From contig OY821740.1 of NCBI GenBank assembly GCA_963682055.1, positions 47,016,795 to 47,080,794 of the forward strand: DNA of 64,000 bases, given 5' to 3'. Positions within the stretch are counted from its first letter, which is position 1. The number at the start of each line of letters is the position of its first letter. The translations under genes were made by a program, and so were the position numbers. Under the pieces are notes generated by a model. The model searched no databases. It saw nothing but the letters and a program-made list of their open reading frames with translations, and was not told the origin of the DNA. Shown piece after piece: positions 49,201 to 61,650 of the stretch. Source of the DNA: Primula veris. Lineage: Eukaryota; Streptophyta; Magnoliopsida; Ericales; Primulaceae.

Positions 49201-52200
49201 TTATAATAACATGTTTCGTTTTCCTTATTTTTATTTGAACAACTTGTTACAGGTTCTTATTTCAGCTGTGTTATAATTAATTTACACAAGTCTCGTGTAT
49301 TGAACTAGTGGGAGTGGCGTGCTTTTACAGGTTAGATTCCATCCAAAGAATCCTGAAATACTTGCGAGTGGTAGTTTAGATCAAGAAGTTCGTCTCTGGA
49401 ACACCCTAACAGCAACGTGTATAAGTTCTGTTGACTTTTGTAAGCTCATGTTCCTTTTTCCTTGATTTTTAGTTTCCTCCTCTTGGAAATGGTAAGCTAA
49501 GCTTGCACCATTCGTTTCCATTTTGGGTAAAATGCAAATAACACCCATGTTCTATGGCTGTTTCGCAAATAACCACCATGTACTTCGGTTTTTTGCATTT
49601 ACCCCCCCTGTGCTATCAGTTTCTCATGTCTAATTTGGAAACGGTGTTACTTTGTGTTTGATTATCCGTTTTCGATAATTGTTCATTTGGTGTTTATACG
49701 TGTTTTGTCAAACCTATGCATGTAAGATATCTTTTAATGTAGAAAAGTCATATAGAACAGTTTTACTATAAGAAATAAGCAAACTTGTGTTACTTTTTAC
49801 AAAAAGGACGGTGTCCGAAACTGCTTCCGGTATCTTAAGATGCTCCAAAATAATAGGTAGAAAATATAAATATAATGGACCTGTGGATGTCAAGTTACGT
49901 TGTTTTAAAGTTGATTATGGGGGTCAATAGCAAAATATAGATAGTACAAGGTGGTGAATTGCAGAAACCGAAGTACATGGGGGTTATTTGCAAAACAGCC
50001 GAAGTACATGATGGCCATTTACAGTTTATCGCTTTCTTTTACAGATCGTCCTATTGCTTCTATCGCATTCCATGCCAAAGGAGAGATCCTAGCTATTGCT
50101 TCAGGTCACAGGGTACTGATTCTTGATTTATTTCCAAATGGCCTAAGGCAGTTTATAATCATTAAAATATTAGAACCATAATTTACTTATCCTACATCAG
50201 CTGTATATATGGCCATACGAGGAAGAAGGGGAGACTTCAGTACCTGCTATTGTATTGAAGACTAGACATTCACTTCGAGCAGTGAATTTTCATCCACACG
50301 GTGGTCCGTTTCTCCTAACAGCTGAGGTGATACTTCTTTGGAGAGTGTTTTCTTTTTGTCACTTATTGTGCTTGTTTGGTGAACTTTTACAAGTACTATT
50401 GTATATATATTTTTTACTTTTTAATAACGATGCCTAAAGAATTTTGATCCATAACATTTTTTATGATTTCATATAATATAATTTACACCACCATCAACAG
50501 TTATTCGCTACTCCCAGTACAAAAAGTTATACTTTCTATATCTACCAAACACTTAAAAGTACCCAAAAGTATACGACCAAACAAGGCCCTTATTTCTTGA
50601 AGTTCTATATTGATACCATATGTGGATGGAATGCAGGTTAACGACACTAAGTCTTCAGATTTCTTAATGACAAGAGCAACATCAGTCCAATCTTCTAACG
50701 ATCCATCTCCTGCTATTTATGTTGCGAATTTGCATTCGAATAAGGAGGCCCCTGAACTGCCTTTGATACCTTTACCTTCCTCTAATATTGCTTCATTGAC
50801 GAGGGAAGATATACCTTTAGGTTCCAGCTCACGTATTACAATAGATGAAAATTTACCAGTTTACCCCTTAGGAGAATCTATTACGGAGATCCCAATGACC
50901 TCTGAGGTGCGATCTGATAGTAATTCCGTAAGATATAGACAAGATCAGGTTTTAAACCCTTCAGACTCCACACGTTGGAAGGTTCCATTTCTTCAAGGAT
51001 GGTTAATAGGTCGAATTCAAAGTCAAAGTCAAAGTCAAAGTCAAAGTCAAACAGCGACACGTAATATTTCTGTATCTGAAATTCCTTATTTTAGTGATAT
51101 TTATTGGTCGGTAAGGCGAGATGCTACTCCGGTATTCCTCATGTTGGGCATGATTTTATTTGTGTAGATCGAGTTCAGTCCGATCTTGCTGCATCAATGG
51201 TTGAAACAGCTGATACAGAGTTACCCTGTACTGTGAAATTAAGAGTATGGTCACATAATATACAGAATCCTTGTAACCCTCTTAAAGATGGATGCCGTTT
51301 AACTATACCATATGTTGTGCTCTGCAGGTATGTTTACATCGTATTCCAGTTAAAGTTATGATACATTATTTATCTATTTATTCCGTTACAAAGCAATATC
51401 TTTATAGTCCGATGTAAGTGTTATTGTGTTCTCCGACCATTCTAATTTGCATCAAAGACAACTTTGTATAAAATGTGGGATGTCTGCAAGCAACGGACGT
51501 GGGAGGGTAGTAAATTGTAATTGTATTCAAAGTTTTATGGTTCTCCTATTATGGTTTTTTCGTGTAACCTATGTTTCTGTCCTCAAATACGTTTTACCTT
51601 TGTTGTCATAAATTTTATTAGGTTCCACTTATTGTTATGATACAGTTTTTATTTGTTGGGTTTAAATGCTCAGGAAGTTTTTTTATAAAAAGCATTATGC
51701 TTAGTTGTCCGATGTACGTGTGCTTTGTTTTGTGTATAATGTGAGTAATTTTTTTTCAAGTAATGGCTGTTATTGAAAAGCATAATTGTAATTGTTGCAT
51801 AGATTTTGTGATGACAGATTTTAGCCCCCTCTGTACGGTTTTCTTGATATGAAATTTTCATTGATAACCTATGTTTCCAACCTCAAATACATTTCGTTTT
51901 GGTCCCTATTAATTTTATTGGTCAAAGTGTTGAAAATGTTGTTCAATTCTTTTGCTTTATTGATCCCTTACGTGGAAATGGTGTTGCAGCGAAATGGGGG
52001 CTCATTTTTCTCCTTGTGGGAGATTTATGGCTGCATGTGTTGCATGTGTGCTTCCTCAAAACGGAGCTGATATAGGATTATTTCCGCAATTCCATCAAGA
52101 TGTATCGACGTCTCCAACCCAACACCCAATTTCTGCTCCCCAGGTCATCTTTGAGCTGCGTATTTATTCTCTTGAAGAGTCAACGTAAGCCTTTTTTCTC

Positions 52201-54455
52201 TGGATTTTCTTATTAACTTGGGTTTCTTGGACATATCTTGTTGAGGTCAGTTCTGATTGTAAGGGTTTAAATACAATTTTCTGTACCAACCTAAAAGGGT
52301 AGCAGTTAGTAGTAGTACCATTACCTTTTTCGTTTTTGTACACTGCATGGAGGAACAATCCTCGTTTGGGATTGAAAAACAAAAAAACTGATAAAATGGT
52401 ATACAAGAGAGTAAAAACGGGGTGGAATAGTATTTAAATTATATGGCTTTCTTACTTGATTAATAACCAAAGCTATGATTTGCTTTCTATTTACCACCTT
52501 AAGCGTACTAAATCTTCAAGAATTGTAAAGTTAAGTGTAGCCGATTGCTAATTCTGTAGATTGGCATATAGACTCAAATTAGGCGATCTTAGGGTATAAG
52601 TATTTAACTAACCTGGATTATAATATACTTTTGCAGATTTGGTGCAGTGCTTGTATCACGTACAATTAGAGCTGCTCACTGCCTCACTTCAATTCAGGTC
52701 CACTGTTTCTTCAATTGACTGAACTTTTGTTTGTTTAACTTTACTTGATTGCTGATGTCATTCTTTTATTATCTCTTCTTTTCTGGCTGTATGTTACATC
52801 TAACTGCGGACATGTTTATTATAGATAGTATTCTAAGGCACTCTTGCCATCCTTAATTCCAATGATCCACCATGTTTCAGAATTTTTTAATTGCGTGTTT
52901 CTTGGTTTTTTGGTTTGGACGTTTGTAATTATATCTGCACTATCTCTTTGTTGTTATATATGCTTACCAAACTTACAGCATGCCATTTACGTCTGATGGG
53001 AGTTTATATTTCTGTTGCCAAAGTGCTAGCTCATCTAATATAAGTTTCGCTGCCATATGAAGTTGACTTCATAAACGATTTTTGTTCAAGTGAATGATGT
53101 TTATTAAGATATGCATAAATTAGCTTCAGTTGTGATCCTACTATTTTTATCCCATCTTGTCTTTCCTATGAAATCTTAGGAAAAAAAACGAGACAGTGGA
53201 AGGCAAGTAATATTATAGAATTTGGAAACAGGAACCCGTAGGAGACTCTTTTAACGAGGCCTAGTTCTTATATCTCCAAACCAACAATTCATCTCTTTAA
53301 TGAATCCTAAACGCTTCAAACAGTTGGACTTAAGATTGATTTTTAATTTAGGCCTGGATGCATGTTTGACACATTTTGGTTGCAACCAGATTTATAAATA
53401 CTATATTTACTTCATGCAGTTTTCTCCCACGTCCGAGCACATATTGCTCGCTTATGGACGACGCCATAGCTCTCTTCTTAAGAGCATTGTCATTGATGGA
53501 GAGACTGCGTCTCCCGTTTATACTGTTTTGGAGGTAACAGCTAAATGTCTTGTTACCTATTGAGAAGAAAGAGCTTGTGATTTTTCTGCATGAATAATTT
53601 AAATTCCTTCATATTCCTGAAGATAGCTTTTTTTGTTTCAGCTTTCGACTAGTATTATCTCTTCTTTAATGTAAATTAGTTTACTTGGTGAGTTATGGAA
53701 AGTTTCTTCTTCAGTGCTTCTTGTGCATGTCCTATAGTTATTGTTGTACTGAGAACTAGCATTCCATAATATAATTTTGAATTCTAAAACTTATTTCTGA
53801 ACATAAACTAAAACGTTATTTGTCTTTCTCTAATTTTGTTGGAAGTTGGTTCATTATGTATACTGCCTCTTCTTTCTATTCAGTTTCTTTATGGGTCAGG
53901 ATATAGATCACAATTAAATTTAGTTTACTTTGAAAATTTCTTTTTGATGCAACTATTTTGAGTATATTTTCCAAAGCTTATATTCAGTTTCTCTGAGGTT
54001 TAGTCACAATTGAATTCATATTTTATTTTGATTTTTTTCTTGGATGGAATCGTGACTGGTTTCTGCAAAAAAGATTATGTTGATGAATCATACACATTCT
54101 TATTATTCCGATATTGTCTATTTTCTTTAATACTTTGTTTCTCCATGTGCACAGGTATTGAGAGTATCAGATATGCGACTAGTGAGCGTGCTTCCTAGTG
54201 CAGAAGACGAGGTAAACGTGGCTTCATTTCATCCTTCTCCTGGTGGTGGACTTGTCTATGGAACCAAGGTGTGATATTCTTTTGCATAAAGAGGTCTATT
54301 TACTATTGGTCATGTTATTATTATCATTGTATTTAATTTGGTGGCTATAATTGCAGGAAGGAAAGGTGAGATTTTTTAAGTTTGAGGAGGGCGCACGTGA
54401 CAAGACGAGCACGAGAATGAGAACGTTTGTAGAAAACATGGCTGATGTAGAATAG
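46280..54455 (+). CDS. AMBRA1-like WD40 repeat protein (transducin family)
   Basis: Probable plant counterpart of AMBRA1, a WD40 adaptor in animals that regulates autophagy and CUL4-DDB1 ligases; the plant role is inferred. Exons: 46280-46347, 47994-48155, 48241-48357, 48447-48531, 49331-49439, 50045-50112, 50201-50326, 50637-51060, 51168-51327, 51990-52184, 52637-52697, 53420-53533, 54155-54268, 54357-54455, giving 633 aa in phase. N-terminal WD repeats at about 98-245 include IAISFSSDGKMLAST and RTPWAVRFHPKNPEILASGS. A Ser/Pro-rich linker (246-400) has a Gln-Ser repeat. C-terminal blades follow at about 400-630, with AHFSPCGRFMAACV and FSPTSEHILLAYGRRHSSLL. The first exon is the least certain part; it was chosen because its phase joins exon 2 cleanly. 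A stop inside 51061-51167 requires that segment to be spliced out. Confidence 0.88.
49525..50030. mobile_element. MITE of about 500 bp inside WD40 intron 5
   Basis: Terminal inverted repeats of about 80 bp: the left starts GGGTAAAATGCAAATAACAC and includes GTACTTCGGTTTTTTGCA, and the right contains the inverted CAGAAACCGAAGTACATGGG and GGTTATTTGCAAAACAGCC. The core is non-coding. It lies wholly within the intron between exons ending 49439 and starting 50045, whose acceptor follows its right end within about 15 bp. Confidence 0.8.
51015..51050 (+). repeat. CAAAGT microsatellite in WD40 coding exon
   Basis: Five CAAAGT hexamers in frame plus a final CAA encode an alternating Gln-Ser stretch of 11 residues (about 373-383). 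It lies in the linker just before the donor at 51061. The hexamer unit keeps frame, so length changes would be tolerated. Confidence 0.9.
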
Positions 54456-56133
54456 TATTCCAGGTGGTGCTAGATGCTTGTGCATTTTTTTATGCATTCT
54501 TTGTCTCCATGTAGGGAGCATTTTGATGATATACTTGTTGCTTGAATTTGCATATCACAGGACTCGACAAGTTTATTATTTGTTGTTCTCGTTACTGTCG
54601 TTTTTCGTGTGAAGATATCAGAATTATGGTTTCTAGTTTCAGTTTTCCTTAAACTTTTGAAGTAAAATTTTCTTTTCAAAATAATGGCAATTATTCAATT
54701 TTTTTTTTTGTGACAGAGTTATGAATGGGAAGCAGAAAGAAGATATCTACATTGTAAATGAAATTAAAAATTGCATGTCAGTTTAGCTACTTCTTCAAAG
54801 CGGGAGAACTTGAAAGCTTTGCTACAACCCGTATGGGTAAATGTCTAATTCGATACCCGGAGGAGAAAAGGGCGCGTATGAAATATTGGAGTGTTAGATA
54901 TTGTTGATACTTTATATTAAAATGTGTCTAAAATAGATGATTAATTTTGAAGGGTAAAAAATACATTATAGTCCATAAATGGATAAAAAGAGTTGCTGGA
55001 ACAGTCTAGTTGCAAGAAGGGAATTTTGATTGGTTAGTTTTCTTGCTTCCTTCTGTTACATACAGATGCTTTGGAGTGGTAAAGTTATGGTTGATCTAAG
55101 AAGTGTACAACTTCACTACAAATTTGATTTAACTTGCACATGCAGCAAAACTTATATGCTTTTCTTTTAGTTATATATATTTAGTTAATATATCTATATA
55201 TTTACTATGTTTCAAGTCTGCTGATTTTTCTAGATGGAATGACTAATTGTCTAAATCTTCATATCCATTTCAGCTATGACTAATATATTATAGCCTAACC
55301 TTTTCACTAGTCAATTGTTTTAGCATCTTTGACTGTTGAGAACCACTGTTAGTCCTACTTCCTAGTTTTGGGTCCAGTATAGGAGGATCGGACCATAAGC
55401 AGTTATTGACAGCATGGGGGTGATTTTGCCTTGAGGTTCTGTTATGTTCTTGCCCTTAGAACTGAATAAGTGGTCCTGAGATTGATCATTAGAGATAAAA
55501 GTGTTTGAATGTGGAATACTTAGGGGTGCCGAAAAAAATATTTTTTGTTTTGTTAATATTTTTAACTAGAAGAGAGATAAATCCATGACGATCTAGGACA
55601 ATACAAGGTTATTTTAGCATTCATTTGTACATGTGTGGATACCACTTGATTTGAACGAGGAGCCATATGCGGTGAAAATCTCATCTACGGTTCTGTAGAG
55701 TGGCAGTAAGGGTGACTTATTTGCCAACTTTTCCATTATCACCTAAAAAAAACCAAACTCTGTCTTACATAAAGTTGCTACGATTAATATGTGGATTTGA
55801 AATCACTGCTTATATACCTGATATTGGCCATAATTCTGCCTCAGTGAATCTAGTTTTGGGTAATTTGGATTTTGCTTGACACTTTTAAGACACTTGTATT
55901 TGCAATCAATTTTTGGTAACATTGAATTTGCATTTTTAGTTATATACAGATATTGGTATAATTTTACCTATGGATACCATTTACAGATCTGTAAAGTTCG
56001 ACAATATGTTATATGATGGTATTTGTGCGTAATCTAAAATCTGATGATCGAGTCGATTCCATGATTATAAGTTCATTCCATACCGGACCAGACATGCCGA
56101 GTTTATGTGCTTCCAGACATGCTGAGCTCCACA
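54456..56133. other. 3' flank of the WD40 gene, no gene seen
   Basis: It includes the likely 3' untranslated region of the WD40 gene and AT-rich sequence. No further exon with supported splicing was found. Confidence 0.6.
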
Positions 56134-56370
56134 CTGTGACTCGATTGGTGAAATAGTATCTTTCCTCCCAAAAGCATGTTTTTTTTTACCGACGCACAAA
56201 TAAACTAGTTTGTTGCGAATGAACAAGATATTGAGGAATTGCCCATACGTAAAATCATAATTATTGATACGGGTCTTTTCCACATAAAAAGGGAATCTTT
56301 TGTTACAATAGAAGGAGAAGTGATGTGGATTATTCAAGAATCGGACATGGAACAAATTTCGCCAATATTA
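56134..56370 (-). pseudogene. ycf2: Plastid ycf2 fragment in nuclear DNA
   Basis: On the minus strand the translation contains [19 protein letters not shown], then [20 protein letters not shown] and [18 protein letters not shown], a segment I recognise as plastid Ycf2. Only about 75 of more than 2,000 residues are present. The reading is open here but breaks on both sides (a stop just upstream, unrelated sequence after SPIESQ). It is therefore a short nuclear insertion of plastid DNA without function. Confidence 0.85.
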
Positions 56371-56639
56371 CTTCACGCGAACTTGGAAGATCTGTAATGG
56401 ATATATTATGATACCATTTGTTTTAGTACAGTTATGAATATTTATCGCCGTAGATGTGTTCAATGCATCCATTTCTTCATTGATTCCAATGTTATCCTGT
56501 TTTGTTATAGAGGCATCTATACAGGAGTCATTTTGATATTTGGACACCAAAACAGTTGGATGCCCTATCATGTCTATCTTAAATTTTTCAATCAGCTGTG
56601 TATTTTTTTTTTTAAATTATGTAATTTTATATGTTATAA

Positions 56640-57000
56640 TTTTGTTTTAGTATTTTGGAATCAACATCGAACAATTAACACTGCCGTGAATCTAGTTCAT
56701 TATTATTTATGGTGTGTTTCATACTAAAAACCTAACACATATTAATGAACCAAAAAATATATATCCTAAAATTAATTCAAAATTAAAACTAAAAAATACT
56801 AAAAACCTAACACATGTTAATGAACCCAAAATTATATACCCTAAAATTAATTTAAAATTATAATTAAAAAATACTATTGGTTGACACATCCTAAATAATA
56901 GTGCATTTTGGAATGAACACCGAACGATTAACACTACCGTGAATCTAGTACACTATTATTTTGGTTATGTCATACAATTGGGATAATATTTTGGTGTATT
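56640..57000 (-). repeat. Repeat unit with internal 85 bp tandem array, copy 1
   Basis: Two copies of an approximately 85 bp unit (AAAAACCTAACACAT, TTAATGAACC, CCTAAAATTAATT) at about 56735-56880 are bracketed by direct copies of CGATTAACACTACCGTGAAT-type sequence (near 56668 and 56924). The same family occurs inverted at 62780-63140. Short open frames inside come from the repeat. Confidence 0.75.
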
Positions 57001-57764
57001 GAAAATTTAAAACAGACTGTATTAAATTTATAAGGATACACAAATCCTATAAAATATAGTCATATGGGACCATTATTCTTCAAATAGGCCAGCAATATTT
57101 GCAGTACCAAATTATACAGTCAGAGGCTAGTACAATTGGTATATAATGAAAAGTAAAAAAAAAATAAAAAAAAAATAAGAATCGGTTACAGCCTTGCAAA
57201 CACATTGATATTGGGTTCCACCTTTAACTGTAGTTTATTAAAGAAGACAAAATATACCAGCTTTTTTTTTTACCAAAATAAGAAACCCTTCGACTTGGGA
57301 CCTCGGATAGGATATTCCTTTCTGAAGTACACCAATATAATTCTTCACAAGTAGAAATGGAAAAAGTTAAAAAAAATTAAATAAAATTGCTCAACTTTGT
57401 ACTGGCGAGATTATATCATGAAAATCCAGCAAGTGAGATGATGACAAGTTAAGTGGCTGGGTCAACATCTGACGTTTGATTTCATACGACACTAATAGGA
57501 TACAATAATATAACTATTTAAGTATAATTTTTTTAACACACGTTAGGATTCATTTAAAGCCATGTAATTATAATTAATGACTTATTAATTTGTAAAAGCG
57601 AGTGACAAAAAATACCTATACCGTTGGCCATAAAAGAAATGCATATAGTTCTCTAAATTACAACAACTAAACCTCTAATAATTAAGTTAGAAATCTAACG
57701 TCCCGAATTTACGATGTACCCAAAATGCAAAAAAACAAACAAATATAACATACTTTATAACAAT

Positions 57765-57959
57765 CACTACAAAATAATGTTTGATTTATTGAGAGTCAAA
57801 ATCTGTCATAAGCCTGTCACTAATTTAAAAAGCTGTCACAAATCTGTCACAAATTAACTAAACTGTCACAAATCCGTCACAAAAACCGTCGCTAATAAGC
57901 TCGTAACAAAAAATACCGTCATTAATCCCATCGCTATTTGAGTTTTTTTTTTTGTAGTG
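57765..57959 (+). mobile_element. CACTA-derived MITE, GTCACAAA family, best preserved copy
   Basis: The 195 bp element begins CACTACAAAATAATGTTTGA and ends TTTTTTTTTTTGTAGTG. AAT lies on both sides (57762-57764 and 57960-57962). The terminal CACTACAAAA and its inverted end, the 3 bp duplication and the GTCACAAA/ACCGTC subterminal motifs identify a tiny non-autonomous CACTA (EnSpm) element. Confidence 0.92.
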
Positions 57960-57995
57960 AATGACCAAAAGTTAGATACTCGACTTTGAATATAC

Positions 57996-58126
57996 ATACT
58001 AATTTAAAAAACTGTCATAAATTGACTAAACTGTCACAAAACCGTCACAAAAACCGTCATTAATAAGCTCGTAACAAAGAATACCGTCACTAATCCCGTC
58101 GCTATTTAAGTTTTTTCTTTTTAGTG
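57996..58126 (+). mobile_element. Truncated duplicate of the CACTA-derived MITE
   Basis: It repeats the right two-thirds of the preceding element (CTGTCACAAAACCGTCAC, GCTCGTAACAAAGAATACC). The flank GACCAAAAGTTAGATACTCG is also repeated after each copy (57963 and about 58130), so element and flank were duplicated together. Confidence 0.8.
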
Positions 58127-58650
58127 AAGGACCAAAAGTTAGATACTCGATTTGAATATACACAAAAGTAAAAGAAAAGGCAGATTACGACCCCTGACCC
58201 AATCTTTTTATTTGATTAATAAATTTAACAATTGAAATTGATGGGCACCATTGGTAATTTAGTACACTAAGCCGTATAATTAATCAGCATTAAAGAAACT
58301 ACTTAGTAGGAGTAGTATATAATATATATTGGTCTGATTTTAAACACTTGTGACTTTTGTGTCCCACCCGAAAACAAACAAAAAATTAAAACAAAAAGAA
58401 ATGAATATCCCTCTCGTGATGAAAATAAAGCAATTGACCAGTCAAAGAGATATTAAAAGCTTTTAATATTAGAAAGAGGGGCACAAAAGACGGTTTAGTT
58501 TGAATACGACATAGTAACATGCATTGTGTTGACAAATTGTGCTCCCCTTTCTTTGACTCAGTGTAACCCACCATAAACTTACAAAAAAAAAACAAAAAAA
58601 AAAAACACCAAATGCCAAAAGTAATTTAAGATAAATTAATATGATGTAAA

Positions 58651-58801
58651 TACTATAAAATAATATTTTATTTAGTGAGAGTAAAAAACTGTCACAAATC
58701 TGTCGTAAATTGATTAAACTGTCACAAAACCGTCGTTAATAAGCTTTTAACAAAAAATACCGTCACTAATCATGTCGTTATTTGGGTATTTTTTTGTAGT
58801 G
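58651..58801 (+). mobile_element. CACTA-derived MITE, shortened copy
   Basis: A 151 bp copy from TACTATAAAATAATATTTTA to TTTTTTTGTAGTG, flanked by AAA. The interior lacks one of the GTCACAAA blocks found in the longer copies. Confidence 0.8.
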
Positions 58802-59985
58802 AAATACTGTAGAAAATATTTCAAAAAACAAAACTTTATGTCATAATATATCATACTAATTTACAGAAAATAATTTATTTTTTTAAGATTAAACCGACAG
58901 ATTGAATGAACCTAAATAAATTATTGTTTAATGTATAAGAATAACAGGCTCCATTTTGTTATTATATAATTGTTAGTAGCTAAACCGGCCAACAACATAA
59001 AGATGATCTATCATCTTCGACAATTCTTATGATATCACTCTTGTATGTACGTTATTGAAGTTGACTAATTCTTACTATATATTATAGCAGCAAAATTAAT
59101 CCGACTCTGTGGGAAAATCATCCATTCGCTATTTACTTTGAATATTTTGAAATTTGGTACATATATATCTCCAGCTATGTTGCATTTTTTTAACTGTGTG
59201 TACATTGATAAGTACCAAAACAAAATGCACAAATCTGGTTTTTTTATGATTAATCTGAGAGCATTATATAGACCTATCAATTCCATCTTGAAACTTTATA
59301 TGAGATTTATTTTGTTTGATTCTAGCCAAATAACGAATCTAAACAATTCTATACTAATACAAAAGAAATAATTAAGTAGTCAAACACTATCATTTCCATA
59401 CTAATTAGTTCTACTGTTCTAGTACATAAAACTTAAAATTGAAATTAATAGTGAAAATAACATATTATGATGACTATATTACGTGCATTGATTAAATAAG
59501 GTGTCAATATTAATCAAGAGCAATCAAACTTGTACAAGAATAGTGATAAATTTCATTATTTACTTAATCAAAATTGTGGCAATTGAAAAATAATACAGTA
59601 TAAATACTAAAATAAATTTATAAGTTTTTAGAATTAACATATACTATATATATATATATATATATGTATGATGATACATAGAAAAATTAATCACTAGTAC
59701 TCTAAATAAAACATTAAACTGTAGACCAGTTCCATGTTCAGTTTGAATAACTTGTACTAACACACAATAGTTCTATATATAATAATTTGTAAAAAGTACT
59801 TCTTAGAAATTAAGAGAAGTCAGACAATATTTATCACACTATTAACACTATTTAAACAAATATGACATTTTTCAGGGAATTAACGATCATGTTTGAAGCT
59901 GAGAGAATAAAACACATGCTAATTAAGACAACTAGTAGTAAGTACTTAACAAAATAGTGATAAATACTTATATAGTTGTAATTAA

Positions 59986-61241
59986 CTAAGAGGAGTCAAA
60001 TTTGTAGTGTTTATCAACTCCCACAGATACATCCCAAGTGCAACTAAGTCCTTTTGGTATGATGACTAAATCTCCGGCACCAAACTCCACTGCTGCCGCC
60101 TCTGCCGCTAACCCTTTCGAGTACACTTTCACTTTTCCTTTTAGAAGATAACAAGTTTCCTCTGCATCAAATTTTAGCTGGTACTTCCCGGGAGCACAAC
60201 CCCATCTGATTCATAGAGAGGCCGAGAGAGAAGACGGTTATTTTGTTCTCGTAATTTGTAAACATAATGAGCTATACAAAGTTTACACTGTTACTAATTA
60301 ATATGCATTTAGTTTTGTTTAGCTTTATAGTAATTTTTCATCTGACGAAACTACATTAATATTACTCAGATCCAAAACTATTTTGGCATAAGGGTTCAAC
60401 AATAGACTAGTTTTGTTGAGCTTAAAACCGTTTACTGTGGGACTCTACACACAAAAAAACTAAGTTTTTTAGCACCACTAAATTTTTTACATTTGAAAAC
60501 GTGAAAAGGCCAAGAAAATGAGTTTAAAATTTGCAAAATAATAAGCATTCGTTTAAATCAAAATAGGATTGCTAATTTAAATGTACATTTTTTAAATTGA
60601 ATCTTTGAGTTACAATAGATGAGTAGGTTGCTCCTATTTAAATTGCACAAATTTTCTTTTGGATGAAAAAAGAAAAAAAAAATTATATAACTCAAACTCT
60701 TAAGCTTCAAGTAATTAAGTAGCATTCAACAAATCATGCCCTAAGTAAAAATACACTTATGATGCATTTTGTTCCACATCAAGTTTTGACCATTTTATGG
60801 TTAATCAATTCTTCAAAACATAAATAATGATCTATTTATGTCTAGCTATTATGCAGCTATATGCATGACTGACTAGTGAATAAAATTTGAGTTCTAAACT
60901 AAACATTTAAATTTACCATTAAATATATAGCCATAGATGTTTTGTTTGTTGTTTCTATGAGATTTGAAAAAAACGTTATCTTGAAGTAAAAAAAATGTAA
61001 GTTAGAAATATAGAAAATGAAGAGATAAACACACACTCACAAGTCACAACCTGGGATTTATATAGAAACTATACTGAACAAGCTATTTAATTATATAGAG
61101 AGAAATAATGAAGAAGCTTAATTACTTGGGCCAAGAGTTGATGCCAAGCTCAGCAAGTTGTGATTGAGAAGGATTTGTTTGGACAATAATTTTTAAACTT
61201 GAAGATGAAGAAGAAACTGATAAATTGGACTCAGCAGCCAT
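59986..61241 (-). CDS. Small cupin-domain protein (DUF861/Cupin_3 type)
   Basis: Exon 1 61241-61126 and exon 2 60205-59986 join in phase to 111 aa. Residues about 16-105 form one cupin barrel: IIVQTNPSQSQLAELGI, WGCAPGKYQLKFDAEETCYL, LKGKVKVYSKG, EFGAGDLVIIPKGLSCTWDV and SVGVDKHYKF. This is the pattern of the plant RmlC-like DUF861 (EutQ-related) family, soluble proteins of about 95-140 aa with no settled reaction. The Ser-rich N-terminus (SVSSSSSSL) is short and not a strong transit peptide. Start, stop and the single GT-AG intron look sound. Its direct neighbours are repeats only. Confidence 0.92.
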
Positions 61242-61290
61242 GGTATTGTATTTATGTATATATGTATATTTAGTTCTTTGTGTAAAAAAG

Positions 61291-61313
61291 AATATATATA
61301 TATATATATATAT
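61291..61313. repeat. (TA)n microsatellite upstream of the cupin gene
   Basis: An AT dinucleotide run about 50 bp upstream of the cupin ATG, probably within its leader or core promoter. Confidence 0.8.
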
Positions 61314-61650
61314 GTGACAGTGGTATAGAGAAGAAAAAACACACTCTTTATCTTTCTCTTTGATATTTGTCTAGAGGGGGAAAGATGAGAGTATATATTG
61401 ACGAATTTGGAGAAAGAGAAAAAAAAAAAAAAAAAAAGGATGAGGAATCTATATCTGCTTTGGAATTGATAAATTGAAACTCAAAAGGGATAAGAGTGCA
61501 TATATTGTCTCTAAATTAATAACTACTAAAATAAAAGTACATAAGATTCATCATGAGAACCTTATTATTTATCTCTTCTTCAAAATTACAATTAGTATAT
61601 TTTAGGTATTGTGAAACAACTCAAATTTAATCATATATAGACACTCGTAT

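Noticed and set aside
51104..51361. Apparent frameshift in the AMBRA1-like gene
   Set aside because: A 107 bp GT-AG intron (51061-51167) restores the frame and joins conserved sequence, so a frameshift is not needed.
56719..56934. Open frame with repeated ILGYI-FGSL-CVRFLV blocks
   Set aside because: It is the translation of the 85 bp tandem repeat and not a gene.
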